A DNA stretch of 6,655 nt, taken from Nitrospinota bacterium. GTDB lineage: Bacteria; JAUXIQ01. The translations under genes were made by a program, and so were the position numbers. Under the pieces are notes generated by a model. It saw nothing but the letters and a program-made list of their open reading frames with translations. It was not told where the DNA came from and searched no databases. Shown piece after piece: positions 1 through 5,354 of this stretch (positions are counted from its first letter, which is position 1; each line of letters begins with the position of its first letter). The DNA is taken from contig JAUXIQ010000113.1 in assembly GCA_030620925.1 (NCBI GenBank), forward strand, positions 1-6,655, in the 5' to 3' direction.

Positions 1-263
1 GGTGATTTCCCTACATTTTGAATGACAAGTTTATTTGACAATTTATTTGAATCTTCATTAATATTGGTATTTATTTTTATAGTATTCACCCAGGGCCTCA
101 TATCTTTCTCAAACCGCTCTTTTGCTGCGTCAAAGCTTTTATCTGCCAATTTTTTTGTAGTTTTAAAGCTTCTATCTGCAAAAAGTAATGTGATTATCAA
201 ACATATCAAGATCCCAATATTAATAAACAATAGCCATTTATTTGTTCGATCCTTAGTTTCCAT
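1..263 (-). CDS. Single-pass membrane protein of unknown function (3' end outside the window)
   Basis: I do not recognise a named family. The reading frame starts at the ATG at 263 and runs off the left edge after 87 codons. Visible order: a short polar N-terminus (METKDRTNK), one hydrophobic segment at about residues 10-29, and then a charged, Lys/Asp-rich stretch that could form a short coiled coil (about 30-54). After that comes RPWV and, near the edge, a QNVGKS motif. From memory, an N-terminal membrane anchor followed by an 'RPWV ... N-GK-PA' ectodomain is common among uncharacterised bacterial proteins. A GGGGGA sequence about 6 bases before the ATG is an acceptable ribosome binding site. 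The frame stays open upstream of this ATG, so a longer start cannot be excluded. It lies 79 bases downstream of the 240-aa gene on the same strand and may be co-transcribed with it. The plus-strand frame over this stretch is a shadow. Confidence 0.6.
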   Translation of the reverse strand, partial: METKDRTNKWLLFINIGILICLIITLLFADRSFKTTKKLADKSFDAAKERFEKDMRPWVNTIKINTNINEDSNKLSNKLVIQNVGKS

Positions 264-342
264 ATCTGGTCCCCCAGCTTTATGATAGGTGTGAATTTCC
301 TGCCCGTCCTGGTAGTATATCCTCCCAACAAATTCGTGTGGT

Positions 343-1065
343 CTATTCTGGCGGTGCTTTCCAGATAACTTTCCCTTCCTTATCAAAAAGGACAAGGGAT
401 GATGGACTTCTTTTTATGACCGTACCCGTTTTAGGGACCTTCAAATCAGTGCTTCCAAGGACAGCACGAGTATTGTGTTCTTCATCGTTAAGTGTTATAT
501 AGTCCCTCCCAATAAAGGTGCGCGCATAGCCATCTTTATCATCAAGCGAAATATGAGAACTCCAAATTGAGGTGCTGGGATAGCCTGCCCCACCGTCAAG
601 CGATATATGAGAACTCCTAATAGTGGTGCCTAAATTGCCTTCCTCTATAATCAAAAGCGCGTTTCCTTTACCCTGAAGCGTTATATGAGAACCGCTAATA
701 TAGGTGCTATGGCCTCCTTCCTTGAACAAATAAATATAAGAATCCCCAAAAGAAATCGTTTCTTGGCCGTTGTTATCATTAAATGACATGCCTGGGTTAC
801 CAGCAGGCGCAAGACCAAAATTGAACCGATTTGTCCCTTCTTTATCATATAATACTAATTGTGGAGAATCGTGAACACCTAAGTAAAATGATGCTCTAAT
901 TTTATTATTTTGACCAACAAGATGAATCGCTTTTGTATTTATTTCCTTGCTGAAGGTGGCCTCGCCCGGTTTATCTTTTGCCTGTGTCTGCCCCAGGTCG
1001 GTAAATGTTGCCACTACCAACACTGCGAGCAGTGTGTAGATAATAAGTCTCTCTGCCTTACCCAT
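343..1065 (-). CDS. Exported or membrane-anchored protein with ~18-residue repeats, function unknown
   Basis: No function can be assigned. The N-terminus has a basic start and a hydrophobic stretch (about residues 5-22), which is either a signal peptide or a membrane anchor; I see no lipobox cysteine. Residues about 104-210 hold five or six repeats of about 18 residues, with a core like S-S-H-I-S-L followed by a variable Gly/Asp-rich turn and a T-x-I strand. One unit is extended to 26 residues. The periodicity is also visible in the DNA: an ATATGAGAAC-like string recurs 54 bases apart. A second motif, LVL[YF]DKEG, flanks the repeats at about 70-77 and 224-231, and the protein ends close to VIWKAPPE. 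From memory, tails of this type occur in other uncharacterised bacterial proteins. A repeat of 18 residues would suit a beta-solenoid, but this is inference. The start is the ATG at 1065, preceded by a purine-rich GGGGGGAAAGGG. The gene is AT-rich compared with the operon to its right. Confidence 0.8.
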   Translation of the reverse strand: MGKAERLIIYTLLAVLVVATFTDLGQTQAKDKPGEATFSKEINTKAIHLVGQNNKIRASFYLGVHDSPQLVLYDKEGTNRFNFGLAPAGNPGMSFNDNNGQETISFGDSYIYLFKEGGHSTYISGSHITLQGKGNALLIIEEGNLGTTIRSSHISLDGGAGYPSTSIWSSHISLDDKDGYARTFIGRDYITLNDEEHNTRAVLGSTDLKVPKTGTVIKRSPSSLVLFDKEGKVIWKAPPE

Positions 1066-1118
1066 GATCCCTTTCCCCCCTCAGTTATGGAGCGGGCTTA
1101 TTCCGCTTGGTTTTAGAG

Positions 1119-1379
1119 TTAAGGCCTGGCCTCGATGTTGTCCAGGTTCTCCCTCACGATTCTGTTTGCCAATGAGCCATTATCCTCCGGTAGGATGTCG
1201 GCGTAAAGAGCCGTCATTGTGATGGAACTATGGCCTAATTGCTTTTGAGTGTAGCGGAGGTTGCCGGTGTCATGCAGCAGAAACGTAGCGTAAGTGTGGC
1301 GGGCGGAGTGGATGGAATAGTGAGCGGGTAAGCCAGCCTCCTCGCAGGCTCGTTTAAAGGATTTCTCCAGGGTATTTAC
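1119..1379 (-). pseudogene. Truncated tyrosine recombinase (integrase), C-terminal catalytic fragment
   Basis: Reading the minus strand from about 1379 to the TAA at 1119-1121 gives 86 residues that match the C-terminal end of phage-type tyrosine recombinases. The visible catalytic elements are H24-x-x-R27 in the string SIHSARHTYAT, the histidine of QLGH (H50), and the nucleophile Tyr59 in LYADI, nine residues after that histidine as is usual. The core-binding domain, the first catalytic Arg and the catalytic Lys are missing. A full-length enzyme is normally 300-400 residues, so only about a quarter remains. No start codon or ribosome binding site precedes the fragment. It begins where the gamma-subunit gene ends: the stop codon at 1376-1378 overlaps its first codon, and the frame stays open into that gene only as a shadow as far as the stop at 1560-1562. 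I read it as a remnant left by a deletion or rearrangement at an element boundary. A misassembly is the alternative. Confidence 0.8.
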
Positions 1380-1918
1380 CTTGGGATGACGGCCGCTGCG
1401 CCCGCTTCGAAGGCCCGGGCGTTTATCTTCAGTGCGGCGGCGCGCTTTTCTCCGAAAAACTTTTTCAGGGCCTTTTTGAGCGCGTCCAGAGAGACCGCCC
1501 CGCTGGCCTCCGCGTATCCCCCCAGCAAGATCATGTTTACCACCCGCTCGTCGCCCAGCTCACGGGCGATTTCTCCGGCCGGGATGTAGAAGGCTTTCAG
1601 GTCCACACGGTCCGGTTTTCTGTCTATCAGGGAGCTGTTGAGCAGCAGGAGGCCATTCTTCATGACTACGGCTTCGAACCTCTCCAGCGAAGGGTTGTTG
1701 AAGACCATCGCCGCCCCCGGTTCGGAAGTCACCGGTGAGTCTATGCGCTTGTCTGAGACTATCACCGTGCAGTTGGCCGTTCCACCCCGTATCTCGGCGC
1801 CGTAGGAGGGGAAGAAGGTGGTGTATTTGTTCTCGAACACCGCCGCCTGGGCCAGTATCTTGCCGGCCAGAAGAACGCCCTGTCCCCCGAAACCGGCTAT
1901 TATTACCTCGCTCTGCAT
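1376..1918 (-). CDS. 2-oxoacid:ferredoxin oxidoreductase gamma subunit, copy 1 (promoter-distal)
   Basis: This is the gamma (KorC/VorC-type) subunit of a thiamine-diphosphate 2-oxoacid:ferredoxin oxidoreductase, the soluble cytoplasmic enzyme that turns a 2-oxoacid plus CoA into acyl-CoA and CO2 while reducing ferredoxin. In this family the gamma domain helps bind CoA and completes the complex. The 180-residue length is typical. Diagnostic signatures are AGFGGQG (residues 8-14), FFPSYGAEIRGGTANC (35-50) and GDERVVNM (122-129). The start is the ATG at 1918, with a clear AAGGAG seven bases upstream. It is the last gene of the operon, 83 bases after the other gamma copy, to which it is about 70% identical. 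Its downstream side runs straight into an integrase fragment, but its length matches the sister copy, so the C-terminus appears intact. Whether it is redundant or serves an alternative complex cannot be told from sequence. Confidence 0.92.
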   Translation of the reverse strand: MQSEVIIAGFGGQGVLLAGKILAQAAVFENKYTTFFPSYGAEIRGGTANCTVIVSDKRIDSPVTSEPGAAMVFNNPSLERFEAVVMKNGLLLLNSSLIDRKPDRVDLKAFYIPAGEIARELGDERVVNMILLGGYAEASGAVSLDALKKALKKFFGEKRAAALKINARAFEAGAAAVIPR

Positions 1919-2001
1919 CTAAAGTCTCCTTGAGCTGACCTCGGCCATGCCCGCGAAACCGGATTTTTACCGACAGACAGCGATATCTGAGCTGAACGAC
2001 C

Positions 2002-2538
2002 TTATGACGACGCGCTCGCTCCCGCATCGAGAGCGCGCTCGTTCATTTCGATGATTGAAGCGCGTTTTTCACCGAAAAATTTGAGCAGGGCCTGCTTGAG
2101 CGAATCCAGGGAGACAGCGCCGCAGGTCTGAGCGTAACCGCCCAGCATTATCATGTTCACCACCCGCTCGTCGCCCAGCTCGTGCGCCATGTCGTTGGCC
2201 GGTAAGTATATGACCCGGAGGTCGGTCCTCTCCGTGTTTCTGTTCACCATGGAGCTGTTCACCAGGAGAAGACCTTCAGGAGCTATCGCCGCCTCGTATT
2301 TGTCCAGGGAAGGGTTGTTGAAGACCACCGCCGCTTCGGGTCGGGAAGTCACCGGCGAGTCTATGCGCTTATCTGAAACTATCACCGTGCAGTTGGCCGT
2401 CCCACCCCGTATCTCCCCGCCGTAAGAGGGGAAGAAGGTGACGTTCTTTTCCTCCGTCACCGCCGCCTGGGCAAGCACCCTCCCCGCCAGGAGGATACCC
2501 TGCCCGCCGAATCCTGCGAATACGACTTCGCCGCTCAT
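2002..2538 (-). CDS. 2-oxoacid:ferredoxin oxidoreductase gamma subunit, copy 2 (next to beta)
   Basis: A 178-residue gamma (KorC/VorC-type) subunit of the same oxidoreductase. It carries AGFGGQG at residues 8-14, the block FFPSYGGEIRGGTANC at 35-50 and GDERVVNM at about 122-129. I chose the ATG at 2538 rather than the in-frame GTG at 2550. A GGAGG lies five bases before the ATG, and with this start the protein lines up with its sister copy from residue 1. That Shine-Dalgarno sequence sits inside the last codons of the beta gene, whose TGA (2540-2542) falls just before this ATG, so the two genes are probably translationally coupled. Being coupled to beta, this copy is the better candidate for the stoichiometric partner. 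The two copies differ mostly at residues 82-117 and near the C-terminus, while the CoA/Gly-rich and FFPSYG blocks are almost unchanged. This suggests both are under selection. Confidence 0.93.
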   Translation of the reverse strand: MSGEVVFAGFGGQGILLAGRVLAQAAVTEEKNVTFFPSYGGEIRGGTANCTVIVSDKRIDSPVTSRPEAAVVFNNPSLDKYEAAIAPEGLLLVNSSMVNRNTERTDLRVIYLPANDMAHELGDERVVNMIMLGGYAQTCGAVSLDSLKQALLKFFGEKRASIIEMNERALDAGASASS

Positions 2539-2539
2539 C

Positions 2540-3298
2540 TCAGCCTCCACTTTCGTCTTTGAGTATCCCCAGGGGGAACACCGGCATCATGTTCTCCTCG
2601 ATCCAGGCGCAACTGTCCACCGGCTCAATCTTCCAGTTGGTGGGGCATTGAGAAAGAATTTCGACGATGGAGAACCCTTCTCCGGCGAGCTGCACCTCGA
2701 AGGCTTTTTTGATGGATTTCCGGGTGGCCACCAGGCTCTTGTAGTCGTGCACCGACTGGCGGGCGACGTATTTCGCCCCGTCGATGGTGGCCAGCATTTC
2801 GGATATTTTGAGTGGCGAGCCGCAATGAGCGGGGTCGCGCCCTTCGGGGGTGGTGGTGGTGATCTGGCCTTCGAGCGTGGTGGGGGCCATCTGCCCGCCG
2901 GTCATGCCGTAGTTGGCGTTGTTCACGAAGATGGTGGTGAATTTCTCCCCCCGGTGGGCGGCGTGGATTATCTCCGCGATGCCTATGGAGCCCAGGTCGC
3001 CGTCGCCCTGATAGGTGAACACCAGGGTGTCGGGCATGGACCGCTTGAAGCCGGTGGCCACCGCCGGAGCCCGTCCGTGCAGCGTGTATATCCAGTCCAG
3101 GTTGAAAAAGGGATAGGAGACGCAGGAGCACCCCACGCCGAAAATGGCCACGGTGTCGCCCGCCATCCCGAATTCGTCTATGACCTCACAGACCAGCCGG
3201 TGTATCAGGCTATGGCCGCAGCCGGGGCAGTAGTAGTATGGAACACCGGTGAGGGTGTCCGGCTTTCCGAAAACCTTGGTTTTTGCCGCCGCTTCCAA
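2540..3298 (-). CDS. 2-oxoacid:ferredoxin oxidoreductase beta subunit (thiamine diphosphate-binding)
   Basis: The catalytic beta subunit (KorB type, also named VorA) binds thiamine diphosphate and one [4Fe-4S] cluster and carries out the decarboxylation with the alpha subunit. The 252-residue length is normal for the KorB class. Visible elements are CPGCGH (residues 24-29) and GVGCSC (55-60). The cofactor motif GDGD (98-101) is followed at 126-127 by NN and at 130-136 by YGMTGGQ, the usual Mg2+/diphosphate signature. SQCPTNW lies at 217-223. By comparison with the family, Cys24, Cys27, Cys57 and Cys218 should ligate the cluster. The start is a TTG at 3298, fixed by a strong AGGAGG seven bases upstream (3306-3311); the first internal Met is far too late, at about residue 45. 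The gene follows alpha by 52 bases and runs into the gamma copy at 2002-2538. Substrate (branched-chain oxoacid, 2-oxoglutarate or other) cannot be decided by eye. Confidence 0.93.
   Translation of the reverse strand: MEAAAKTKVFGKPDTLTGVPYYYCPGCGHSLIHRLVCEVIDEFGMAGDTVAIFGVGCSCVSYPFFNLDWIYTLHGRAPAVATGFKRSMPDTLVFTYQGDGDLGSIGIAEIIHAAHRGEKFTTIFVNNANYGMTGGQMAPTTLEGQITTTTPEGRDPAHCGSPLKISEMLATIDGAKYVARQSVHDYKSLVATRKSIKKAFEVQLAGEGFSIVEILSQCPTNWKIEPVDSCAWIEENMMPVFPLGILKDESGG
2544..2548 (-). promoter_or_regulatory. Shine-Dalgarno inside the end of beta, setting the gamma start
   Basis: On the minus strand GGAGG is part of the last codons of the beta gene and lies five bases before the ATG at 2538. It favours that ATG over the GTG at 2550 and suggests translational coupling of beta and gamma. 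Confidence 0.7.
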
Positions 3299-3305
3299 TT
3301 TTCTC

Positions 3306-3311
3306 CCTCCT
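3306..3311 (-). promoter_or_regulatory. Strong Shine-Dalgarno fixing the TTG start of the beta gene
   Basis: On the minus strand AGGAGG lies seven bases before the TTG at 3298. It is the strongest ribosome binding site in the operon and no ATG or GTG stands at a suitable distance, so it decides the non-ATG start. Confidence 0.75.
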
Positions 3312-3350
3312 ATATGGATAAACGTCGAGAGTTTTATACGGTTAAATGCA

Positions 3351-4409
3351 TCAGGATGCCAGTTTCACTATTTCGTCGTAGATGTCGATAGGGGTGAAGA
3401 CCGTCCCCACTTTGCCGTAAAAAGATATATCCCCCTGACCTTCGGCGGCGAGCCGGACGTCCTCTATCATCTGCCCCCCGCTGGCCTCTACCACCAGTGT
3501 CTTCCCTGCGGCGGAAACTAATTCCTTGGTCCTTTGGTAAGGGAAAGGGAAAAGGGTGATAGGCCGCATCATACCCACCTTTATCCCTTCGCCGCGGGCC
3601 TGCTCGATCGCCGAACGGGCTATCCGGGCAGTGGAGCCGTAGGCCACCAGGAGATACTCCGCGTCCTCCGTGGTGGTCTCCTCGAAGCGCAATTCCTCTT
3701 TCTGTAGCAGGCTGTTAAGCTCGGCCGCCTCGTCCTGGTAGGCTTGAAAATAGTTGATGGGAGTGTACCCTTTGAGGAGGATGGGGATCATGCGCGGCTC
3801 CCGCTGGTTCTTGTGGCCGGTGGTCGCCCAGTCCTTGGGCGGCAGGTCTCCCTCGGGGATGCGTTTCATTTCGATGGGTTCCAGCATCTGCCCCAGTATG
3901 GCGTCGGTGAGCATGAGGATCACCAGGCGGTACTTATCCGCCAGGTAGAAGCTGGTCTGCATGAGGTCGAATATCTCCTGCACCGTAGAGGGTGCAAGGA
4001 CCATTTTAATGTAGCCCCCGTGCCCGCCGCCTTTGGTGGCTTGCAGGTAGTCCAGTTGAGAGGGGCCGATACCTCCGCCGCCCGGCCCTTCACGCATCAC
4101 GTTCACCACCACGCAGGGAAGCTGGGCCGCCGCCAGGGCGGAAATGCCTTCCTGCATGAGGCTGATGCCAGTGCTGGATGAAGTGATGAGCGCCCGCTTC
4201 CCGGCACAGGCCGCGCCGTAGATCATGTTTATGGCCGCCACTTCACTCTCCGCCTGAACGAAGATGCCACCCGCTTTCGGCATCTCGCGGGACATGAACT
4301 CCGGCACTTCGTTCTGCGGCGTGATGGGGTAGCCGAAGTAATATTTGCAACCCGCCGTGATGGCGCCGTAGCCCAGCGCCTCGTTACCGCTTACAAGCTC
4401 GCTTTCCAT
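3351..4409 (-). CDS. vorB: 2-oxoacid:ferredoxin oxidoreductase alpha subunit, VorB/KorA type
   Basis: The alpha subunit of a multi-subunit 2-oxoacid:ferredoxin oxidoreductase pairs with beta to form the thiamine diphosphate site. Counting from the chosen start, the protein has 352 residues. GYPITPQNE (26-34) is the family's pyrimidine-binding-domain motif. QAESE and the following A-I-N block (about 52-66), TSSSTGISLMQEG (76-88) and GPGGGGIGPSQLD (108-120) follow. The C-terminal transketolase-like domain has VAYGSTARIARSA (about 255-267) and RPITLFPFP (282-290). The pattern resembles proteins annotated VorB (2-oxoisovalerate class), but KorA-type 2-oxoglutarate enzymes are close, so the substrate is unproven. 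I prefer the ATG at 4409 because GGAG sits six bases before it; the in-frame ATG at 4421 has no ribosome binding site. It is the first gene of the operon. No ferredoxin-like delta gene precedes it, so electrons probably leave through the beta-subunit cluster. Confidence 0.93.
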   Translation of the reverse strand: MESELVSGNEALGYGAITAGCKYYFGYPITPQNEVPEFMSREMPKAGGIFVQAESEVAAINMIYGAACAGKRALITSSSTGISLMQEGISALAAAQLPCVVVNVMREGPGGGGIGPSQLDYLQATKGGGHGGYIKMVLAPSTVQEIFDLMQTSFYLADKYRLVILMLTDAILGQMLEPIEMKRIPEGDLPPKDWATTGHKNQREPRMIPILLKGYTPINYFQAYQDEAAELNSLLQKEELRFEETTTEDAEYLLVAYGSTARIARSAIEQARGEGIKVGMMRPITLFPFPYQRTKELVSAAGKTLVVEASGGQMIEDVRLAAEGQGDISFYGKVGTVFTPIDIYDEIVKLAS

Positions 4410-4473
4410 CTTTAGCTCCATTAGTTTAAACAGTGTGTTCAGAGTTTGGAACTATCCTCCCTGTATAATAGCC

Positions 4474-4486
4474 TTTAGATTCTAAA
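4474..4486. promoter_or_regulatory. 13-bp palindrome over the -10 box, possible operator
   Basis: TTTAGA and TCTAAA form a perfect inverted repeat around one central base, overlapping the predicted -10 box and start site of the operon promoter. A repressor bound here would block RNA polymerase. The AT-rich composition makes a chance palindrome possible, and I know of no regulator with this exact site. Confidence 0.3.
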
Positions 4487-4507
4487 TCTTATATACTGAG
4501 GCGTCAA
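4479..4507 (-). promoter_or_regulatory. Predicted sigma-70-type promoter of the oxidoreductase operon
   Basis: Read on the minus strand, TTGACG (4507-4502) and TAGAAT (4484-4479) each match the -35 and -10 consensus at five of six positions, with the ideal 17-base spacer. Transcription would start near 4472, giving a leader of about 60 bases before the alpha start codon at 4409. This is a prediction from consensus only. Confidence 0.5.
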
Positions 4508-4564
4508 ACTAAAAGCGCCTTGTGAAAACCCTTCTTTTCCGCCCCGAATGCTTCAATACGCGGG

Positions 4565-4634
4565 GTTTATCCGTGGTTTAAGGGAACCATCACGCCTACC
4601 GCGTGACGTTCCGCTGATAGACACAGATAATAAT
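4565..4634. repeat. Imperfect ~70-bp hairpin repeat
   Basis: The core TCACGC (4590-4595) and GCGTGA (4601-4606) pair across a CTACC loop, and GGAAC (4583-4587) pairs with GTTCC (4608-4612) outside them. Beyond that, TTATCCGTG on the left and CACAGATAA on the right still pair imperfectly. The outer arms resemble the dispersed 'CGCTGATAGACACAGAT' type of repeat seen in many bacterial genomes. Confidence 0.5.
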
Positions 4635-4638
4635 ACAA

Positions 4639-4718
4639 GGGCGACCAGCCCCGGCAGGCGGGGTCGTAGGGGCGTATTGCATACGCCCAATAGGGCGGGT
4701 TTGAAACCCGCCCCTACG
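4639..4718. repeat. Composite palindromic repeat (GTAGGGGCG family)
   Basis: Two perfect hairpins sit side by side. GGGCGTAT/ATACGCCC (4670-4677 with 4681-4688) has a 3-base loop. GGGCGGGTTT/AAACCCGCCC (4693-4702 with 4704-4713) has a 1-base centre. An outer pair CGTAGGGGCG/CGCCCCTACG (4665-4674 with 4709-4718) encloses both. A further GC-rich inverted unit (GACC...GGTC, about 4642-4665) precedes them. The second hairpin recurs at 5121-5146 in this window, which shows the unit is dispersed. Confidence 0.8.
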
Positions 4719-4727
4719 CAGCATCAT

Positions 4728-4756
4728 GTCATTCTGAGCGAAGCGAAGAATCTCGC
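4728..4756. repeat. Dispersed repeat of the 'ATTCTGAGCGAAGCGAAGAA' type
   Basis: The string ATTCTGAGCGAAGCGAAGAA, flanked by GTC and TCTC, is one I recognise as a widespread short intergenic repeat in many unrelated bacterial genomes. It is often mis-annotated as protein. Only one copy is present here, so the call rests on recognition rather than on repetition within the window. Confidence 0.6.
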
Positions 4757-4790
4757 CTGCCATGGCAAGCCCGCTTTCTTATGCTCTTTT

Positions 4791-4865
4791 CAAATCCCCC
4801 CTCCCCTTAATCCCCTCAACCGGAATGCCCCGCGGAAGGCTCGGTCCAAGGGAGGGGAAATTTGG
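4791..4865. repeat. C-rich/G-rich inverted repeat
   Basis: A CAAAT plus C-rich arm (4791-4808) faces a G-rich arm ending ATTTG (4848-4864). CCCCTCCC pairs with GGGAGGGG, and CAAAT with ATTTG at the ends. A second C-rich block (TCCCCTC, 4811-4817) follows the left arm. This resembles a common short dispersed element of anaerobe genomes. Confidence 0.6.
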
Positions 4866-4931
4866 CCACTTAAAAGATTTCTCAACGAAGAATCGTTGAA
4901 TGAATACGAAAAGGGAAGTATTAGGTCTCCT

Positions 4932-4972
4932 ACCCCTTGACCCCGCCTCCCGCAGGGCAGGGATGAGGGGGT
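4932..4972. repeat. Short C-rich/G-rich imperfect palindrome
   Basis: CCCCTTGACCCC on the left faces GGGATGAGGGG on the right across a TCCCGCAGGGCAGGGA core that is itself nearly palindromic. Its composition is like that of the inverted repeat at 4791-4865 and it may be a degenerate copy of the same family. Confidence 0.4.
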
Positions 4973-5056
4973 ATACAAAAAACAGAAAAGAAAACAGGAT
5001 TTATACGTTCAGGCGAGATTTTTCATCCAGCGGCAGTGGGGACTGCGCCTCTTTCG

Positions 5057-5100
5057 GGCAGGGCAATCCCGCCACACGCGGGACTACCCCTACGGCCGTA
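5057..5100. repeat. Palindromic repeat with CCCGC/GCGGG stem plus TACGGCCGTA
   Basis: CCCGC (5068-5072) and GCGGG (5078-5082) form a perfect 5-bp stem around CACAC. It is followed by ACTACCCCTACG and then the perfect 10-bp palindrome TACGGCCGTA (5091-5100). Read on the minus strand it shares the layout TAGGGG - TCCCGC - loop with the unit near 5232-5258. Confidence 0.6.
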
Positions 5101-5120
5101 GAATGTTTTGGGCAACGTCT

Positions 5121-5146
5121 CGTAGGGGCGGGTTTCAAACCCGCCC
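5121..5146. repeat. Second copy of the GTAGGGGCGGGTTT palindrome
   Basis: GGGCGGGTTT (5126-5135) and AAACCCGCCC (5137-5146) pair perfectly around one base. They are the same arms as at 4693-4713 and are preceded by the same CGTAG flank. The single central base differs (C here, G there). Confidence 0.8.
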
Positions 5147-5229
5147 ATTGTATATTTAACTCGCATGTTATGTTACCCTGTATGTTGGTGTTATAGGCGT
5201 GACAGACCGTCCGCCCCTTGGGATGTAAT

Positions 5230-5260
5230 AAGCCCGTATTGCAGCGGGATCGCCCCTATT
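5230..5260. repeat. Related palindromic unit with CCCG/CGGG arms
   Basis: CCCG (5233-5236) and CGGG (5245-5248) flank an 8-base loop and are followed by ATCGCCCCTA. On the minus strand this reads TAGGGGCGATCCCG, the same layout as the unit at 5057-5100. It lies about 100 bases before purU, inside the region expected to hold its promoter. Confidence 0.5.
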
Positions 5261-5354
5261 GTTCAATTTCCTTCCGTTTCGAGTTACCTTTTCCCATGAG
5301 ATCCGGGGCGGAAGCAGGGAATGATTATATCTTTGACGGAGAACGGATAAAGGC

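Larger units (their letters stand above)
4540..5340. other. About 800-bp gene-free spacer filled with dispersed repeats
   Basis: No frame here gives a convincing protein. The open frames that exist translate the repeats into strings such as VILSEAKNL and AGFKPAH, which I recognise as typical spurious translations of dispersed repeats. The spacer separates the divergent oxidoreductase operon and purU, so it should hold both 5' regions. I could find a good promoter only for the oxidoreductase operon, not for purU. The individual repeats are listed separately. Confidence 0.7.

Noticed and set aside
22-285. 87-codon plus-strand frame at the left edge
   Set aside because: The minus strand over the same bases gives a more protein-like membrane protein with a ribosome binding site; the plus frame is Phe/Ser/Leu-rich, typical of a shadow.
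490-745. 54-bp periodic DNA repeats as a tandem or CRISPR-like array
   Set aside because: The period is an exact multiple of three inside an open reading frame and encodes the ~18-residue protein repeats, so it is explained by coding.
1090-1107. Hairpin AGCGG/CCGCT between the integrase remnant and the 240-aa gene as a terminator
   Set aside because: The stem is 5 bp with no proper T-run on the minus strand, where it would have to act.
1931-1995. 8-bp direct repeat TGAGCTGA in the spacer between the two gamma genes
   Set aside because: It is too short and isolated to support an element or duplication scar; a chance repeat is as likely.
1560-2027. 155-codon minus-strand frame overlapping both gamma genes
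   Set aside because: It is an Arg/Gly-rich shadow in the GC-rich +1 frame. It shares its frame with the integrase fragment but stops at 1560, so it cannot be its N-terminal part.
2438-3391. 317-codon plus-strand frame opposite the beta gene
   Set aside because: It is antisense to a clearly recognised beta subunit, lacks a recognisable domain and a ribosome site, and arises from the GC-rich complementary frame.
4639-5260. A CRISPR array
   Set aside because: The repeats are of several different families, unevenly spaced and in both orientations; there are no regular unique spacers and no cas genes.
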